Shown: positions 48,615 through 57,822 of the stretch, piece after piece | Layout: the number at the start of each line of letters is the position of its first letter | Position numbering within the stretch: the stretch's first letter is position 1 | Assembly: GCA_019416935.1 (NCBI GenBank) | Contig: DXWI01000008.1 | Location: 1 to 64,000 of the forward strand | Length of the DNA stretch: 64,000 nucleotides | Direction of reading: 5' to 3' | DNA from: Clostridiales bacterium | Lineage (GTDB): Bacteria; Bacillota; Clostridia; Christensenellales; CAG-138 | Program-made: the position numbers and the translations under genes | The notes under the pieces: generated by a model | Databases searched by the model: none | Told to the model about the DNA's origin: nothing | The model's input: only the letters and a program-made list of their open reading frames with translations

Positions 48615-50174
48615 ATGAAGCTCAATTACAAGCGCACCATCTTTGTCGGGTTCGCCTTTTTCCTGATCTGCACCTTTTGGCAGGCATACGACACGATCAT
48701 ACCGAAGATTCTCACCGATAAATTCGGTATGGCGCAGGCCGCTTCCGGCATTGTGATGGCGCTCGACAATATTTTAGCGCTGTTCCTGCTGCCCCTGTTC
48801 GGATCGATCTCCGACCGCTGCACGAGCAAGCGCGGCCGGCGCACGCCGTTCATCCTCGTCGGCACGATCATCGCCTGCGTTGCATTCGTTTGCCTGTCGT
48901 TCGCGGACAATCTGCAGCATCAAAACATCGCCGCGGTAGCCGAGATCGACGATCCCACCGGTCTTTCCGTGCTCTATGACAACGCCTATGAAACCGCGCT
49001 CAAAACGCCGGACGGCGAGGATTTTGTGCTCCGCGAGCGGTTCAGTCGGGAGGAGTTTACCGCCATCACCGCCCAGATCGAGCAGGACGGCAAACTGGTG
49101 ACCAACCCCGATTACGCCAACTATGTCGTTCCTGCGCGGCATGCTTATGCGTGGCAGCGCACGCAGGCCAACCCGACGCCGCTCATCGTGTTCATGGGTA
49201 TTTTGTTCATCGCGCTGCTTGCGATGGCGACATTCCGTTCCCCCGCCGTCGCGCTGATGCCGGATGTGACGATCAAGCCGCTGCGCTCCAAGGCAAACGC
49301 CGTCATCAACCTCATGGGAACGGCCGGCGGCATCCTGATTTTGGGCCTTGGCATGGTGTTTTCGACCGGCAGCATCAAAAACGCATTGATGAGCTACACC
49401 GCGTTTTTCTCGATCGTGGCGGGCATCATGCTGGCGGCGCTGATCGTGTTCCTGCTCAAGGTGCGCGAACCGCAGTTCGTTGAGGAAATGCATACCGAGA
49501 GCGAAAAATACCGCTTGGATGCGGCGTCCGACCATGCGCAGCAGGGAGAAAAACGCCGCTTGAGCGCGGGCGAGTGCACGTCGCTGCTGCTGATCCTCGC
49601 GTCGGTGGTCTTCTGGTTCTTCGGCTATAACGCCGTGACCTCCAAATATTCCGTTTATGCGAGCAAGGTGCTCAGTCTTGACTATAACAGCACGCTCATG
49701 ATTGCCAATGTGGCGGCCATTCTCTCCTATCTGCCGGTCGGCTTTGTCGCCTCGCGGATCGGCCGCAAAAAGACGATCCTCTGCGGCGTTGTCATGCTTG
49801 GCGCTTCGTTCTTTGTCGCATCGTTTCTTCGGGAGGGCAGCTCCGCCCTACTGATGAACTGCATGTTTGCGCTTGCGGGCATCGGCTGGGCCACGATCAA
49901 TGTCAACAGCTTCCCGATGGTCGTCGAGCTTTCCCGCGGCGGGGACGTCGGCAAGTACACGGGCTTCTATTACACGGCCAGCATGGCTGCGCAGACCGTA
50001 ACGCCATACGTTTCCGGCCTGCTCATGGATCGCGTCGGCATGACAACGCTGTTCCCCTACGCGACGGCGTTTGTCGCCCTCGCCTTTCTCACCATGCTGT
50101 TTGTGCGCCATGGCGACAGCCGCCCGCTCCCCGCAAAAGACCGTCTTGCATCGCTCGGCGACGCGGACGAGTGA
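48615..50174 (+). CDS. MFS transporter (sugar/GPH-like)
   Basis: A 519-residue membrane protein with about 12 membrane segments. It starts KLNYKRTIFVGFAFFLICTF and has SISDRCTSKRGRRTPFIL, the loop 2-3 signature seen in GPH/SLC45-like sugar transporters. A large insertion (about residues 95-185) follows segment 4, predicted extracytoplasmic. Start at ATG 48615 with GGGAGGGC upstream. Substrate unknown, a glycoside or disaccharide by family. The stop merges into a terminator. Confidence 0.85.
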   Translation: MKLNYKRTIFVGFAFFLICTFWQAYDTIIPKILTDKFGMAQAASGIVMALDNILALFLLPLFGSISDRCTSKRGRRTPFILVGTIIACVAFVCLSFADNLQHQNIAAVAEIDDPTGLSVLYDNAYETALKTPDGEDFVLRERFSREEFTAITAQIEQDGKLVTNPDYANYVVPARHAYAWQRTQANPTPLIVFMGILFIALLAMATFRSPAVALMPDVTIKPLRSKANAVINLMGTAGGILILGLGMVFSTGSIKNALMSYTAFFSIVAGIMLAALIVFLLKVREPQFVEEMHTESEKYRLDAASDHAQQGEKRRLSAGECTSLLLILASVVFWFFGYNAVTSKYSVYASKVLSLDYNSTLMIANVAAILSYLPVGFVASRIGRKKTILCGVVMLGASFFVASFLREGSSALLMNCMFALAGIGWATINVNSFPMVVELSRGGDVGKYTGFYYTASMAAQTVTPYVSGLLMDRVGMTTLFPYATAFVALAFLTMLFVRHGDSRPLPAKDRLASLGDADE

Positions 50175-50200
50175 CAAACGCCGAATTTAGGCGTTTGTTT
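50174..50200 (+). terminator. Terminator of the MFS gene
   Basis: ACAAACGCC pairs with GGCGTTTGT around 7 bases, starting on the last base of the stop codon. Confidence 0.75.
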
Positions 50201-50211
50201 CGGAAAAACGC

Positions 50212-50240
50212 TTGACATGTGAGCGGATATTCTCTATAAT
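50212..50240 (+). promoter_or_regulatory. Consensus sigma-A promoter of infC-rpmI-rplT
   Basis: TTGACA (50212-50217) and TATAAT (50235-50240) with 17-base spacing: perfect consensus. Confidence 0.95.
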
Positions 50241-50246
50241 AGTGCT

Positions 50247-50349
50247 GTTCAAGCAGAAGCGCCCGCTTCTCACCTGCCGGTAGTTACCAGGCATGGTCGC
50301 AAGGTTGTTGTTACCGGTAGTGGGTGCAGACTGTACCCACTACTTTTTT
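50247..50349 (+). ncRNA. infC operon leader RNA (L20/IF3-leader type) with attenuator
   Basis: About 100-base leader: hairpin AGAAGC/GCTTCT, the repeated CCGGTAGTTACC...TTACCGGTAG segments, and a terminator at 50317-50349 (GTAGTGGGT with ACCCACTAC, then TTTTTT) ending 16 bases before the infC start. This matches the Firmicutes L20 leader, where L20 protein binds the leader and promotes early termination. Identified by order and motifs, not by a covariance model. Confidence 0.8.
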
Positions 50350-50365
50350 ATGGAGGTGTTTCGTC

Positions 50366-50881
50366 ATCGCTACGCAGGATCTGATGATCAATGAAGAAAT
50401 CCGCGACCCCGAAGTCCGTTTGATCGACGAAAACGGCGGTCAGCTCGGCATCGTGGACATTCGCGAAGCACAGGCGCTTGCCGACCAGCGCAATCTGGAT
50501 CTGGTTAAAATTGCTCCGGGCAGTAACCCGCCGGTCTGCAAACTAATGGACTACGGCAAGTACCGCTTCGAGATGGCAAAGCGCGAGAAGGAACAGCGCA
50601 AGAATCAGAAGATCATCGAAATCAAAGAGGTTCGTCTCTCCGCCACGATCGACCTGCACGATATGGAGGTCAAGGCCAAAGCGACGAGAAAATTCCTCTC
50701 CGACGGCAACAAGGTCAAGGTCTCCATCCGGTTCCGCGGCCGCCAGATTACCCACGGCGATATCGGACTGGACGTCATGTCCCAATTCCATGGGATGGTT
50801 CAGGATGTTGCCGTTATCGAACGTCCTGCCCGGCAGGAAGGCCGAAACATGTTCATGGTGCTTGCACCGAAGAATAACTGA
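50366..50881 (+). CDS. infC: Translation initiation factor IF-3
   Basis: A 171-residue factor that binds 30S and checks start-codon pairing. The frame reads ATC GCT ACG CAG then [17 protein letters not shown]; the ATC at 50366 is 7 bases after TGGAGGTG, while no ATG or GTG is suitably placed (next ATG 50384 lies inside the conserved N-terminus). IF3 genes use AUU/AUC starts for autoregulation, so ATC is the proposed start. C-terminal domain has [16 protein letters not shown] and [13 protein letters not shown]. Confidence 0.95.
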   Translation: MATQDLMINEEIRDPEVRLIDENGGQLGIVDIREAQALADQRNLDLVKIAPGSNPPVCKLMDYGKYRFEMAKREKEQRKNQKIIEIKEVRLSATIDLHDMEVKAKATRKFLSDGNKVKVSIRFRGRQITHGDIGLDVMSQFHGMVQDVAVIERPARQEGRNMFMVLAPKNN

Positions 50882-50915
50882 CAGAAGTCGTAATAAACAG
50901 CAGGAGGATCCCGAA

Positions 50916-51113
50916 ATGCCAAAGATTAAGTCCCATCGCGGCGCGGCAAAGCGTTTTTCCCTGACGAAGTCTGGAAAGATTAAGCGCGGCAAGGCGTACA
51001 AGAGCCATATTCTGACCAAGAAGTCCACCAAGCGTCTGCGCGGTCTCCGTCAAACCGGCTATATCGCCGAGTGCGAAGAGAAGAAAATCCGCAAGCTGAT
51101 CCCGTATAGCTAA
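50916..51113 (+). CDS. rpmI: 50S ribosomal protein L35
   Basis: A 65-residue basic protein: [44 protein letters not shown] precedes ATG 50916. Middle gene of infC-rpmI-rplT. Confidence 0.97.
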   Translation: MPKIKSHRGAAKRFSLTKSGKIKRGKAYKSHILTKKSTKRLRGLRQTGYIAECEEKKIRKLIPYS

Positions 51114-51127
51114 GGAGGAAACGTAAA

Positions 51128-51484
51128 ATGGCCAGAATTAAGAGAGCAGTTAACGCCGTTAAGAAGCGTCGTAAAGTTTTTAAGCTTGCCAAGGGCTACT
51201 ATGGCGCAAAGAGCAAGCAGTATCGTGCAGCCACCGAGCAGGTTATGAAGTCCATGGCCTATGCGTATGTTGGCCGCAAGAACAAGAAGCGCGAGTATCG
51301 CCGCCTCTGGATCGCCCGCATCAACGCCGGTGCCCGTCTCTGCGGTACCACCTACAGCCGTATGATCAACGGTCTGAAGCTCGCCGGCATCGAGATCAAC
51401 CGCAAGGTTCTCGCGGATCTCGCCGTGACCGACATGAACGCGTTCCGTGAGCTCGCGGAGATCGCTGTCAAGGCGCGCGCATAA
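51128..51484 (+). CDS. rplT: 50S ribosomal protein L20
   Basis: A 118-residue assembly protein: [21 protein letters not shown]-terminal tail and the globular block with FRELAEIA. In Firmicutes L20 represses its own operon through the leader at 50247-50349. 14 bases after rpmI with AAGGAGG. Confidence 0.98.
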   Translation: MARIKRAVNAVKKRRKVFKLAKGYYGAKSKQYRAATEQVMKSMAYAYVGRKNKKREYRRLWIARINAGARLCGTTYSRMINGLKLAGIEINRKVLADLAVTDMNAFRELAEIAVKARA

Positions 51485-51505
51485 GCACAAACACAAGCCA
51501 ATCGG

Positions 51506-51536
51506 CAGGCGCCCCTCATCCGGGCGCCTGTTGTAT
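51506..51536 (+). terminator. Terminator after rplT
   Basis: CAGGCGCCC pairs with GGGCGCCTG (9 bp), followed by TTGTAT; incomplete T-run, so readthrough into the methyltransferase gene is possible. Confidence 0.6.
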
Positions 51537-51551
51537 ATCAAGGGAGGAAGG

Positions 51552-52319
51552 ATGCGCACGATCATCAGCCGTACAAACGAGATCATCAAGCAGGCGCGCG
51601 CGCTGCAGCAGGCAAAGGCGCGCCATGCGCAGGGGCTGCATCTGGCGGAGAGCGATAAGCTCGTGCGGGAGGCGATCTCCTCCGGCGCCTCCATCTGCCG
51701 CTTGTTCATGGAGGACGGCTACCCCCTGCCGGAAGCGGCGCTCGCCATAGACGAAGCGTATACCGTGAGCCGGAGCGTGATGGAATCGCTTTGCGAATCC
51801 AAAACGCCGCAGCACGCATGTGCCGTTGTCCGCACGCCGGATACCCGGCCGCCGGAACGCTATCCCGATGGGCTTGTGGTTGTGCTCGATTGCGTACAGG
51901 ATGCCGGAAATGTCGGTACCATCCTGCGCACGGCGGATGCGCTCGGTGCTGTGGGTCTGTTCTGCGGCACCGGCTGCGCCGACCCCTTTTCCGGCAAGGC
52001 GCTGCGCGCAGCGATGGGTTCGACCTATCATCTGCCCGTTTGGCAGGGCGATGCAGCCGCCGCGCTCGACCGTCTATGCGCGCAGGGCTTTACCTGTGTG
52101 TGCGGCCATCTGCGCGGGAGCGAGTGTCTGCCGCCTGTCACGGGTCGGATGGCGCTGGTCATCGGCAACGAGGGCAATGGCGTATCGGACGGCGTGGCCT
52201 CTCGCTGCGCGCTGTACCGCCTGCCCATGCGAGGCAGGGCGGAATCGCTGAATGCAGCAATGGCCGCGGGCATTCTGATCTATGAATTCACGGGACAAAT
52301 GGAGAGGAGAATACCATGA
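51552..52319 (+). CDS. TrmH/SpoU-family RNA 2'-O-methyltransferase
   Basis: A 255-residue SPOUT enzyme. N-terminal substrate-binding domain (about 1-95) then motif 1 QDAGNVGTILRTADALGA, motif 2 MALVIGNEGNGVSD and motif 3 YRLPMRGRAESLNAAMAAGI, forming the knotted SAM site. Frequently found after rplT in Firmicutes and annotated as a 23S rRNA methyltransferase; the exact target is not evident. ATG 51552 with GGGAGGAAGG. Overlaps the next gene by 4 bases (ATGA). Confidence 0.9.
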   Translation: MRTIISRTNEIIKQARALQQAKARHAQGLHLAESDKLVREAISSGASICRLFMEDGYPLPEAALAIDEAYTVSRSVMESLCESKTPQHACAVVRTPDTRPPERYPDGLVVVLDCVQDAGNVGTILRTADALGAVGLFCGTGCADPFSGKALRAAMGSTYHLPVWQGDAAAALDRLCAQGFTCVCGHLRGSECLPPVTGRMALVIGNEGNGVSDGVASRCALYRLPMRGRAESLNAAMAAGILIYEFTGQMERRIP

Positions 52320-52852
52320 AACGGGCTTTGATCGTTGTGGATATGCAGAATGATTTCGTCTCCGGCGTGCTCGGCACTGCCGAGGCGCGCGCCATAGAAG
52401 CAAATGTGGTGAAAACCATTTTGGAATTCGACGGCAGCATCTATTTCACGCTCGATACCCACGAGGATGACTACCTCAAGACACAGGAGGGCGCGCGCCT
52501 TCCCGTCAAGCACTGCGTCGCGGGCACTGACGGTTGGTCGCCCACGGCGGCGGTTTGGATGGCGCTCATGGAAAAGCAGGTGGCCGACGAGGCGCACATG
52601 GTCTGCAAGGAAACGTTCGGCAGCCGTGACCTGCCCTTTCGGCTGTATGACGATCTGGGCCGCGACATCGACGAGATCCTGCTCATCGGCGTATGCACGG
52701 ACATCTGCGTGATCTCCAACGCGCTGCTTCTCAAGGCATTCTTCCCGGAAACGCGCATCCTGATCGACAGCGCCTGCTGCGCGGGCGTAACGCCAGAGAG
52801 CCACCGCACCGCGCTCGACGCCATGCGCGCTTGCCAGATCGACGTATTATAA
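52316..52852 (+). CDS. Isochorismatase-family cysteine hydrolase (nicotinamidase-like)
   Basis: A 178-residue hydrolase with catalytic Asp in VVDMQNDF, Lys in CKETF and Cys in GVCTDICV. Metal residues DTHEDDYL and PVKHCVAGTDGW follow the nicotinamidase pattern (D, H, H), supporting nicotinamide to nicotinate in NAD salvage. Translationally coupled to the rRNA methyltransferase gene. Terminator follows. Confidence 0.85.
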   Translation: MKRALIVVDMQNDFVSGVLGTAEARAIEANVVKTILEFDGSIYFTLDTHEDDYLKTQEGARLPVKHCVAGTDGWSPTAAVWMALMEKQVADEAHMVCKETFGSRDLPFRLYDDLGRDIDEILLIGVCTDICVISNALLLKAFFPETRILIDSACCAGVTPESHRTALDAMRACQIDVL

Positions 52853-52881
52853 TCCCTTGGGAATACCAACAAAATCATGTA

Positions 52882-52906
52882 AAGGCACGCCATTCGGGCG
52901 TGCCTT
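52882..52906. terminator. Terminator between convergent genes
   Basis: AAGGCACGCC pairs with GGGCGTGCCTT around 4 bases, between the cysteine hydrolase (plus) and the ABC permease (minus). Confidence 0.75.
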
Positions 52907-52932
52907 CGTCATTGCTGAACCGTTCCCCGTAA

Positions 52933-54108
52933 CTATCTGGTGAACATAATCTTTTCGCTGTTGAACATTCTGGTGAGCACAAACGCACCGGCGCAAGCGT
53001 AGATCACGTTGCTGACGACGGTCAGCGCAATGTGCAGTCCGTTCGTGGAAAACGCAAGAATCCCGTTCATCGCCTGTACGCTGTTATACAGCGGAATCAG
53101 GTACAGCAGCGGCTGCTGCGGCGCGCCGTTCCCGAGCATGCTGGTAATGCCGATGAGCATGACGAGCACCATCAGCGGCGAAATCATGGTCGACGCCTCC
53201 TTGACGCTCTTGGCAAATGCAGAGATGATCGAGATCAAAGCAATGATGACCAGCACGGTGGACAGCACGACCAGCAGAAGCTGGCCATAAGCGGCGATGC
53301 TGTAAACGCTCACGTTCATCTCCGCGCCCGACATGCCCATCAGCTTGGGCAGGGAGAGAATCGTGCCCAGAAAGCTGGAAAAGCCGCTCAGAAGGGCGAT
53401 CGCGCTCAGGCTGACGATCTTGCCGATCGCCAGTTCGGAGCGCTTCATGGGCGTCACAAGCAGCGTTGCGATGGTGCCGCGCTCCTTTTCGCCTGCGATC
53501 GATTCGGGTGCAACCGCCATACAGCCGCTGAACACAAACATCAGCATGAGCATGGGCACCATCATGGAAAAGATCATGCCCGTCAGGTCGCGCTCCGAGG
53601 CAAGATCGTAATCATCCGCGCCCGCATTGATGTCAAAGCGGTTGGCAAGGCTGTTCTCGTACGCATCGAGCGCATTGATGAGCATCGCCCTTGCGCTGTC
53701 GGATGCCACGGAGGCGGAGTTGTAATAGATCTTGATGTTGGGCGCCGCTTCGCCCGACTGCACGTCATAGGCCGCCACACTGCCGTCAAATGCCTCAGGA
53801 AACTCCACATATGCAGCCGCAGCGTCGGAGGAGACCGCCTCTGTCGCCTGCGCCGCATCGTCAATGAATTGGAGCGTGAGCGGGAGCTGTGCAAAGACCG
53901 GCTCCAGGCTCTGCGGCAGCGCCTGAACACAGACAACCGGACGCTCCTCTTCCCCCACAGTGAAGCGATCCGCCATGAACGTTCCCATGAGCGAATAGAT
54001 CACATAGATCATCACGCCGGGCAGCAAAACCGTGCTCAGCAGCATGCGCCGGTCGCCAAAGAACCTCTGAAACTCTTTGCGGATAATCGTTAGGATGTTG
54101 CTCTTCAT
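52933..54108 (-). CDS. ABC transporter permease (NatB-like, ABC-2 family)
   Basis: A 391-residue membrane protein: one N-terminal membrane segment, a large extracytoplasmic domain (about 45-175), then five to six membrane segments; GEKERGTIATLLVTPMKRSELAIGK is the ABC-2 coupling motif (ExxRGT). Resembles sodium-efflux NatB and related drug exporters. Its start overlaps the ATPase stop by 4 bases. Works with the upstream ATPase. Confidence 0.88.
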   Translation of the reverse strand: MKSNILTIIRKEFQRFFGDRRMLLSTVLLPGVMIYVIYSLMGTFMADRFTVGEEERPVVCVQALPQSLEPVFAQLPLTLQFIDDAAQATEAVSSDAAAAYVEFPEAFDGSVAAYDVQSGEAAPNIKIYYNSASVASDSARAMLINALDAYENSLANRFDINAGADDYDLASERDLTGMIFSMMVPMLMLMFVFSGCMAVAPESIAGEKERGTIATLLVTPMKRSELAIGKIVSLSAIALLSGFSSFLGTILSLPKLMGMSGAEMNVSVYSIAAYGQLLLVVLSTVLVIIALISIISAFAKSVKEASTMISPLMVLVMLIGITSMLGNGAPQQPLLYLIPLYNSVQAMNGILAFSTNGLHIALTVVSNVIYACAGAFVLTRMFNSEKIMFTR

Positions 54109-54884
54109 ATCTGCTCGCCCCCCATCCGCTCGTCATAAAGCTGGAAAAACCGATCCTCCAGCGTTTTGCCGTCCTTGACGGCCGGAAGCGTATCGCAGCA
54201 GACCATTTTCCCGCCGATGATGACGCCAACGCGGTCGCAGAGCTTTTCCGCCAGATCGAAGATATGCGTGGAGAGGAGAATGCTTTTGCCCGCATTGCGG
54301 CATTCAGACAAAAAATCCGTGACCACGCGGGCGGTGATGACGTCAAGACCGTTTGTGGGCTCGTCGAAGATGATCACATCCGGGTCGTGTACCACGGAGA
54401 TCACGAGCGATACCTTCTGTTTCATGCCGGTGGAGAGGTTGCCCACCTTCACCTCCTGAAATGCATCGATGCCAAAGCGTCTGAACAGCCGCTCCTTCCG
54501 CTCGGCGCGCAGCGCGGCCGGCACGCCATGGAGATCGGAAAAGAAGTCGTACAGGGCGTTTGGAGTAAAAAAGTCCTCGAGCTTGAGCTCGCTCGTCAGG
54601 AAACCGATCCTAGCACGCACGTCGCCCGGCGCGGTACGGATGCTCGCGCTGTCCACAATGGCCTCGCCCGCATCCGGATGGATCAGTGTGGCCAGCATGC
54701 GCAGCGTCGTCGTTTTACCCGCGCCGTTCGGTCCCAAGAGGCCAAAGACCTCGCCGCGATAGGCGGTGAAGGACAGATCGTCCACCGCTACACGGCAGGT
54801 CTCCTTGGTATGCTCCAGCTTCTGCTGCTTTTTGGACAGATAGAACGTTTTGCGAAGATTTGTGACCGTAATGACCGGATCCAT
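54105..54884 (-). CDS. ABC transporter ATP-binding protein (NatA-like)
   Basis: A 259-residue ATPase: Walker A GPNGAGKTTT, signature NLSTGMKQKVSLV, Walker B VIIFDEPTNGLDV, switch His in LSTHIFD. The LSTGMKQK signature is typical of NatA/drug-resistance ABC proteins. ATG 54884 follows AAGGAGGCC; the longer in-frame form has no site. Co-transcribed with the permease. Confidence 0.9.
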   Translation of the reverse strand: MDPVITVTNLRKTFYLSKKQQKLEHTKETCRVAVDDLSFTAYRGEVFGLLGPNGAGKTTTLRMLATLIHPDAGEAIVDSASIRTAPGDVRARIGFLTSELKLEDFFTPNALYDFFSDLHGVPAALRAERKERLFRRFGIDAFQEVKVGNLSTGMKQKVSLVISVVHDPDVIIFDEPTNGLDVITARVVTDFLSECRNAGKSILLSTHIFDLAEKLCDRVGVIIGGKMVCCDTLPAVKDGKTLEDRFFQLYDERMGGEQI

Positions 54885-54958
54885 GGGGGCCTCCTTCCGC
54901 CGCTCACAGAGCAAGCGATAAAAGGATACCATATTTTGCCGCATCGTGCAACGCTGCC

Positions 54959-55114
54959 CTACTTTTCATTGGCGTCGACCCGCTCCTTGGCATCCGCGAT
55001 TGCGGATGTTTCGGGATACTGTATGCCGGTCACCGGATTGCAGTTCTCCTTGACGATGAGCAGATTGGTCGCATAGCGCTGCGCCATGTCGGATTTCTTT
55101 CGTTCCTCCTGCAT
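54959..55114 (-). CDS. Hypothetical 51-residue protein
   Basis: A short charged protein: QEERKKSDMAQRYATNLLIV, then NPVTGIQYPET. CAGGAGGTGAGAAAG precedes ATG 55114, an excellent site, so it is probably real. It lies 74 bases upstream of the ABC ATPase gene on the same strand and may share its promoter. No family recognised. Confidence 0.6.
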   Translation of the reverse strand: MQEERKKSDMAQRYATNLLIVKENCNPVTGIQYPETSAIADAKERVDANEK

Positions 55115-55450
55115 TGCTTTCTCACCTCCTGCCAATAGCGTGGTCGAATTCGCAAAAAGGATACAAAACCGGTGCAGAAATTTCCGCACCGGTCTAGGCC
55201 GTCAAAAAACTCCGTTTTTTGGCGGCATTTTTGCTGCGGCAGGGATACACTTGCAGGTTTGACGCGGCAAACCTACAAATAAGGTGTCAAAAGCACCGCA
55301 CTGGTCGCTGCTTTTGACGAATTTTATGGTTCTTCCTGCGCAATTTTCGTGCGCGAACCGCCGGAGCGGTTCGCATCGTCACTTCTTTGACAATCTGAAC
55401 CGGTGCAGAGGTTTCCGCGCCGGTTCAGTGTATGTCGGAATCCTGCGCGA
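55115..55450. other. 336-base gap filled by a dispersed repeat
   Basis: No gene. Almost all of it is copy D of the structured repeat with its two bracketing palindromes. Confidence 0.7.
55168..55425 (+). repeat. Dispersed structured repeat, copy D (longest) with flanking hairpins
   Basis: Core 55198-55375 carries a perfect 10-bp hairpin GTCAAAAGCA/TGCTTTTGAC (about 55284-55318) and the shared GGTCGCTGC, TTTTATGGTT and TTTTCGTGCGCGAA words. Bracketed by two near-identical palindromes, ACCGGTGCAGAAATTTCCGC at 55168 and ACCGGTGCAGAGGTTTCCGC at about 55399. Homologous to 23423-23531 (same strand), 40262-40436 and 27345-27530 (opposite strand). Confidence 0.78.
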
Positions 55451-56239
55451 TCAGATGATTCTGCGCTTTTGGGCAAGAAGTTGGCCATCGGCATACAGGC
55501 GCATCCATCCGCTGAAGCCTTCGGCAACGGCGGAGCAAACGATCGGAACGCCGTTTACGCGCGCACTCAACGCATACCGCAGTTCGACAAGCCCTGTCCA
55601 CTCGCTGTATACCTGCCCGTCGACGACCAAAATGGTGCGCGGTTCCCTGCGATAGACCTCTATCTGCATGCCCTTGTACGTTTCGGAGAACACCCGTCTG
55701 CCGCGCCCATCATACGGCCCCAGCGGACAGCTTGGCAGGCCGTTCACCGCTTCCGTTTCCGCCGTTTCCACCGGCTTTATATCCTGCGCACAGGCGTTTG
55801 TTTGAACCGGCAGCGCTGCGAGCTTTGCCGCGGCTTTTACGCCGCTGACCAAGGAAACGATTACCCAGATATGGAATACCGCGTCCAGCACGCTCGATGT
55901 ATCTGCGCGCAGAATGATCCAGCCGATCAAAAAAACAGTGTCGAGCGCATAGACGGCCAAGGAGGCAATCAACCAGCGCGTATTGTTTTTGGACAGCACA
56001 TAGCACAGCACGAACAGACCGATAAACAGCGCGCCGATCACGAGCCCGGCGGCCTCCTGTCCACGGCCGGAACCTGCAAAATAGGCGTAGGCGATCTGCG
56101 GAATGGCTGCGGAGAACAGGTTGCGCAAACCGAAGCGCGCGGCCATGGCGACCACGTTGCACGCGGTCAAAACGGTCATCAGGAGCAGATTGCTGCGGGC
56201 TGCGGTATAGGTCTTCTGTAGTTTCTCACGTTCATTCAT
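55451..56239 (-). CDS. Hypothetical membrane protein
   Basis: A 262-residue protein with about five membrane segments in the first 145 residues (LLLMTVLTACNVVAMAARFG; GLVIGALFIGLFVLCYVLS), then a soluble C-terminal domain of about 100 residues (TILVVDGQVYSEWTGLVEL) of beta-rich character. I recognise no family. Downstream of the ribosomal block but separated from rplQ by a terminator; ATG 56239 follows AGAAGGAGC. Confidence 0.65.
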   Translation of the reverse strand: MNEREKLQKTYTAARSNLLLMTVLTACNVVAMAARFGLRNLFSAAIPQIAYAYFAGSGRGQEAAGLVIGALFIGLFVLCYVLSKNNTRWLIASLAVYALDTVFLIGWIILRADTSSVLDAVFHIWVIVSLVSGVKAAAKLAALPVQTNACAQDIKPVETAETEAVNGLPSCPLGPYDGRGRRVFSETYKGMQIEVYRREPRTILVVDGQVYSEWTGLVELRYALSARVNGVPIVCSAVAEGFSGWMRLYADGQLLAQKRRII

Positions 56240-56262
56240 GGAAAAGTACGCTCCTTCTAACA

Positions 56263-56296
56263 GAAAAGCGGCGTACAGAAGCTTCTGTACGTCGCT
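56263..56296 (-). terminator. Terminator after rplQ (end of the ribosomal block)
   Basis: On the minus strand AGCGACGTACAGAA pairs with TTCTGTACGCCGCT, followed by TTTCTG. Confidence 0.8.
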
Positions 56297-56310
56297 CGGT
56301 GCATCGGCTG

Positions 56311-56817
56311 TCAGACAAGCTCGAGGACAACCATCTCCGCGGCGTCGCCGCGACGGGGCCCCAGCTTATAGATCCGGGTGTAGCCACCGCGGCCGACTTC
56401 GCTGTTGCGCTTGTCATACTTCGGCGCGAGATCACGGAACAGCTTCTCCACGACGGGATGCGCGCGATCCGCGGTGCGCTCTTTGTAGTCCGACTTGCTC
56501 TCGCCCTTTTCCTTGGGCGCGGGCATATCATAGAGATAGGACATGATCATGCGGCGAGCATGCAGCTTCGACGGCTGATCGACGACCTTCTCGACCTTGA
56601 CGATCTGGTCTTTCTCGTTGTAGGTGTCCTTCTCCACGGTGTTGCTGTTGCTGTATTCCTTGACGGCCAGCGTGATCAGCTTTTCGGCAATGGAGCGAAC
56701 CTCTTTGGCACGCGCTTCGGTGGTGACGATCTTGCCGTTCCACAGGAGCGCCGTGGTGAGGTTGCGCAGCATCGCAACGCGCTGGTCAGAGGACTTACCA
56801 AGCTTGCGGTTTGCCAT
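56311..56817 (-). CDS. rplQ: 50S ribosomal protein L17
   Basis: A 168-residue protein, about 50 residues longer than Bacillus L17. The N-terminal fold ([20 protein letters not shown]) and C-terminal [19 protein letters not shown] are standard; a charged insertion (about residues 65-130, [20 protein letters not shown] and [15 protein letters not shown]) accounts for the extra length. Last gene of the block, 14 bases after rpoA. Confidence 0.97.
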   Translation of the reverse strand: MANRKLGKSSDQRVAMLRNLTTALLWNGKIVTTEARAKEVRSIAEKLITLAVKEYSNSNTVEKDTYNEKDQIVKVEKVVDQPSKLHARRMIMSYLYDMPAPKEKGESKSDYKERTADRAHPVVEKLFRDLAPKYDKRNSEVGRGGYTRIYKLGPRRGDAAEMVVLELV

Positions 56818-56831
56818 TTTAGGTTCCTCCC

Positions 56832-57773
56832 TTATTCATCACTCGCGCGAAGGGACAGCCCCAGCGCGCTCAATTTCTGCTGCACTTCCTCCAGGGACTT
56901 GCGTCCGAGGTTGCGCACCTTCATCATCTCGTCCTCATCGCGCTGCACAAGTTCTTCGACCGTGTTGATGCCGGCGCGCTTGAGGCAGTTGTAGGAGCGG
57001 ACCGAAAGATCAAGATCTTCGATGTTCATCTCGAGGATCTTTTCCTTCTTGCTCTCCTCTTTCTCGACGAGGATCTCCACGCCCTGCACATGATCCGTCA
57101 GGTTGATGAACAGCATCAGATGCTCGGTGAGAATCTTTGCCGCAAGGCTCGCCGCCTCGTCGGGCTTGATGCTCTCATCCGTCCAGATCTCAAGCGTAAG
57201 CTTGTCGTAATCGGTGATCTGGCCGACACGGGTGTTCTCCACCGTGAAGTTCACCTTCTGGATCGGCGTATAGATGGAGTCGATGGCGATCTCGCCAATG
57301 GGCATGTCGGGGCGCTTGTTGCGCTCGACCGTCACATAGCCGCGGCCATGCTCAAGCATCATTTCGATGTGGAGCTTGGCGCCCGCATCCAGCGTTGCGA
57401 TGTGAAGTTCCGGATTGATGACCTCAACATCCGCATCGGGCAGAATATCGCCCGCTGTGACTTCGCACTCACCGGCAGCGTCGATGATGACCTTCTTCGG
57501 TTCGCTGCAATGCAGTTTGCAGCAGAGCGCCTTGAGGTTGAGAATGATCTCCGTCACATCCTCCTTGACGCCCTCGATCGTCGAGAACTCATGCAGGACG
57601 CCATCAATGCGCACGGAGGTCACCGCGACACCGGGCAGACTGGAAAGCAGCACGCGGCGCATGGAGTTACCGAGGGTCGTACCGAATCCGCGCTCCAACG
57701 GCTCAACGACAAACTTACCGTATCGATCCGTCAATTCCACACATTCGAGCTTGGGTTTTTCGATCTCTATCAT
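56832..57773 (-). CDS. rpoA: RNA polymerase alpha subunit
   Basis: A 313-residue subunit: N-terminal assembly domain with [20 protein letters not shown], and C-terminal DNA-contacting domain with [20 protein letters not shown] and [11 protein letters not shown]. Normal length. Classic rpsM-rpsK-rpsD-rpoA-rplQ order. Confidence 0.98.
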   Translation of the reverse strand: MIEIEKPKLECVELTDRYGKFVVEPLERGFGTTLGNSMRRVLLSSLPGVAVTSVRIDGVLHEFSTIEGVKEDVTEIILNLKALCCKLHCSEPKKVIIDAAGECEVTAGDILPDADVEVINPELHIATLDAGAKLHIEMMLEHGRGYVTVERNKRPDMPIGEIAIDSIYTPIQKVNFTVENTRVGQITDYDKLTLEIWTDESIKPDEAASLAAKILTEHLMLFINLTDHVQGVEILVEKEESKKEKILEMNIEDLDLSVRSYNCLKRAGINTVEELVQRDEDEMMKVRNLGRKSLEEVQQKLSALGLSLRASDE

Positions 57774-57822
57774 GTCATACCCTCCTTAGTCGTTTGTTGC
57801 TTAGGACAAGCCACACGGCTGA

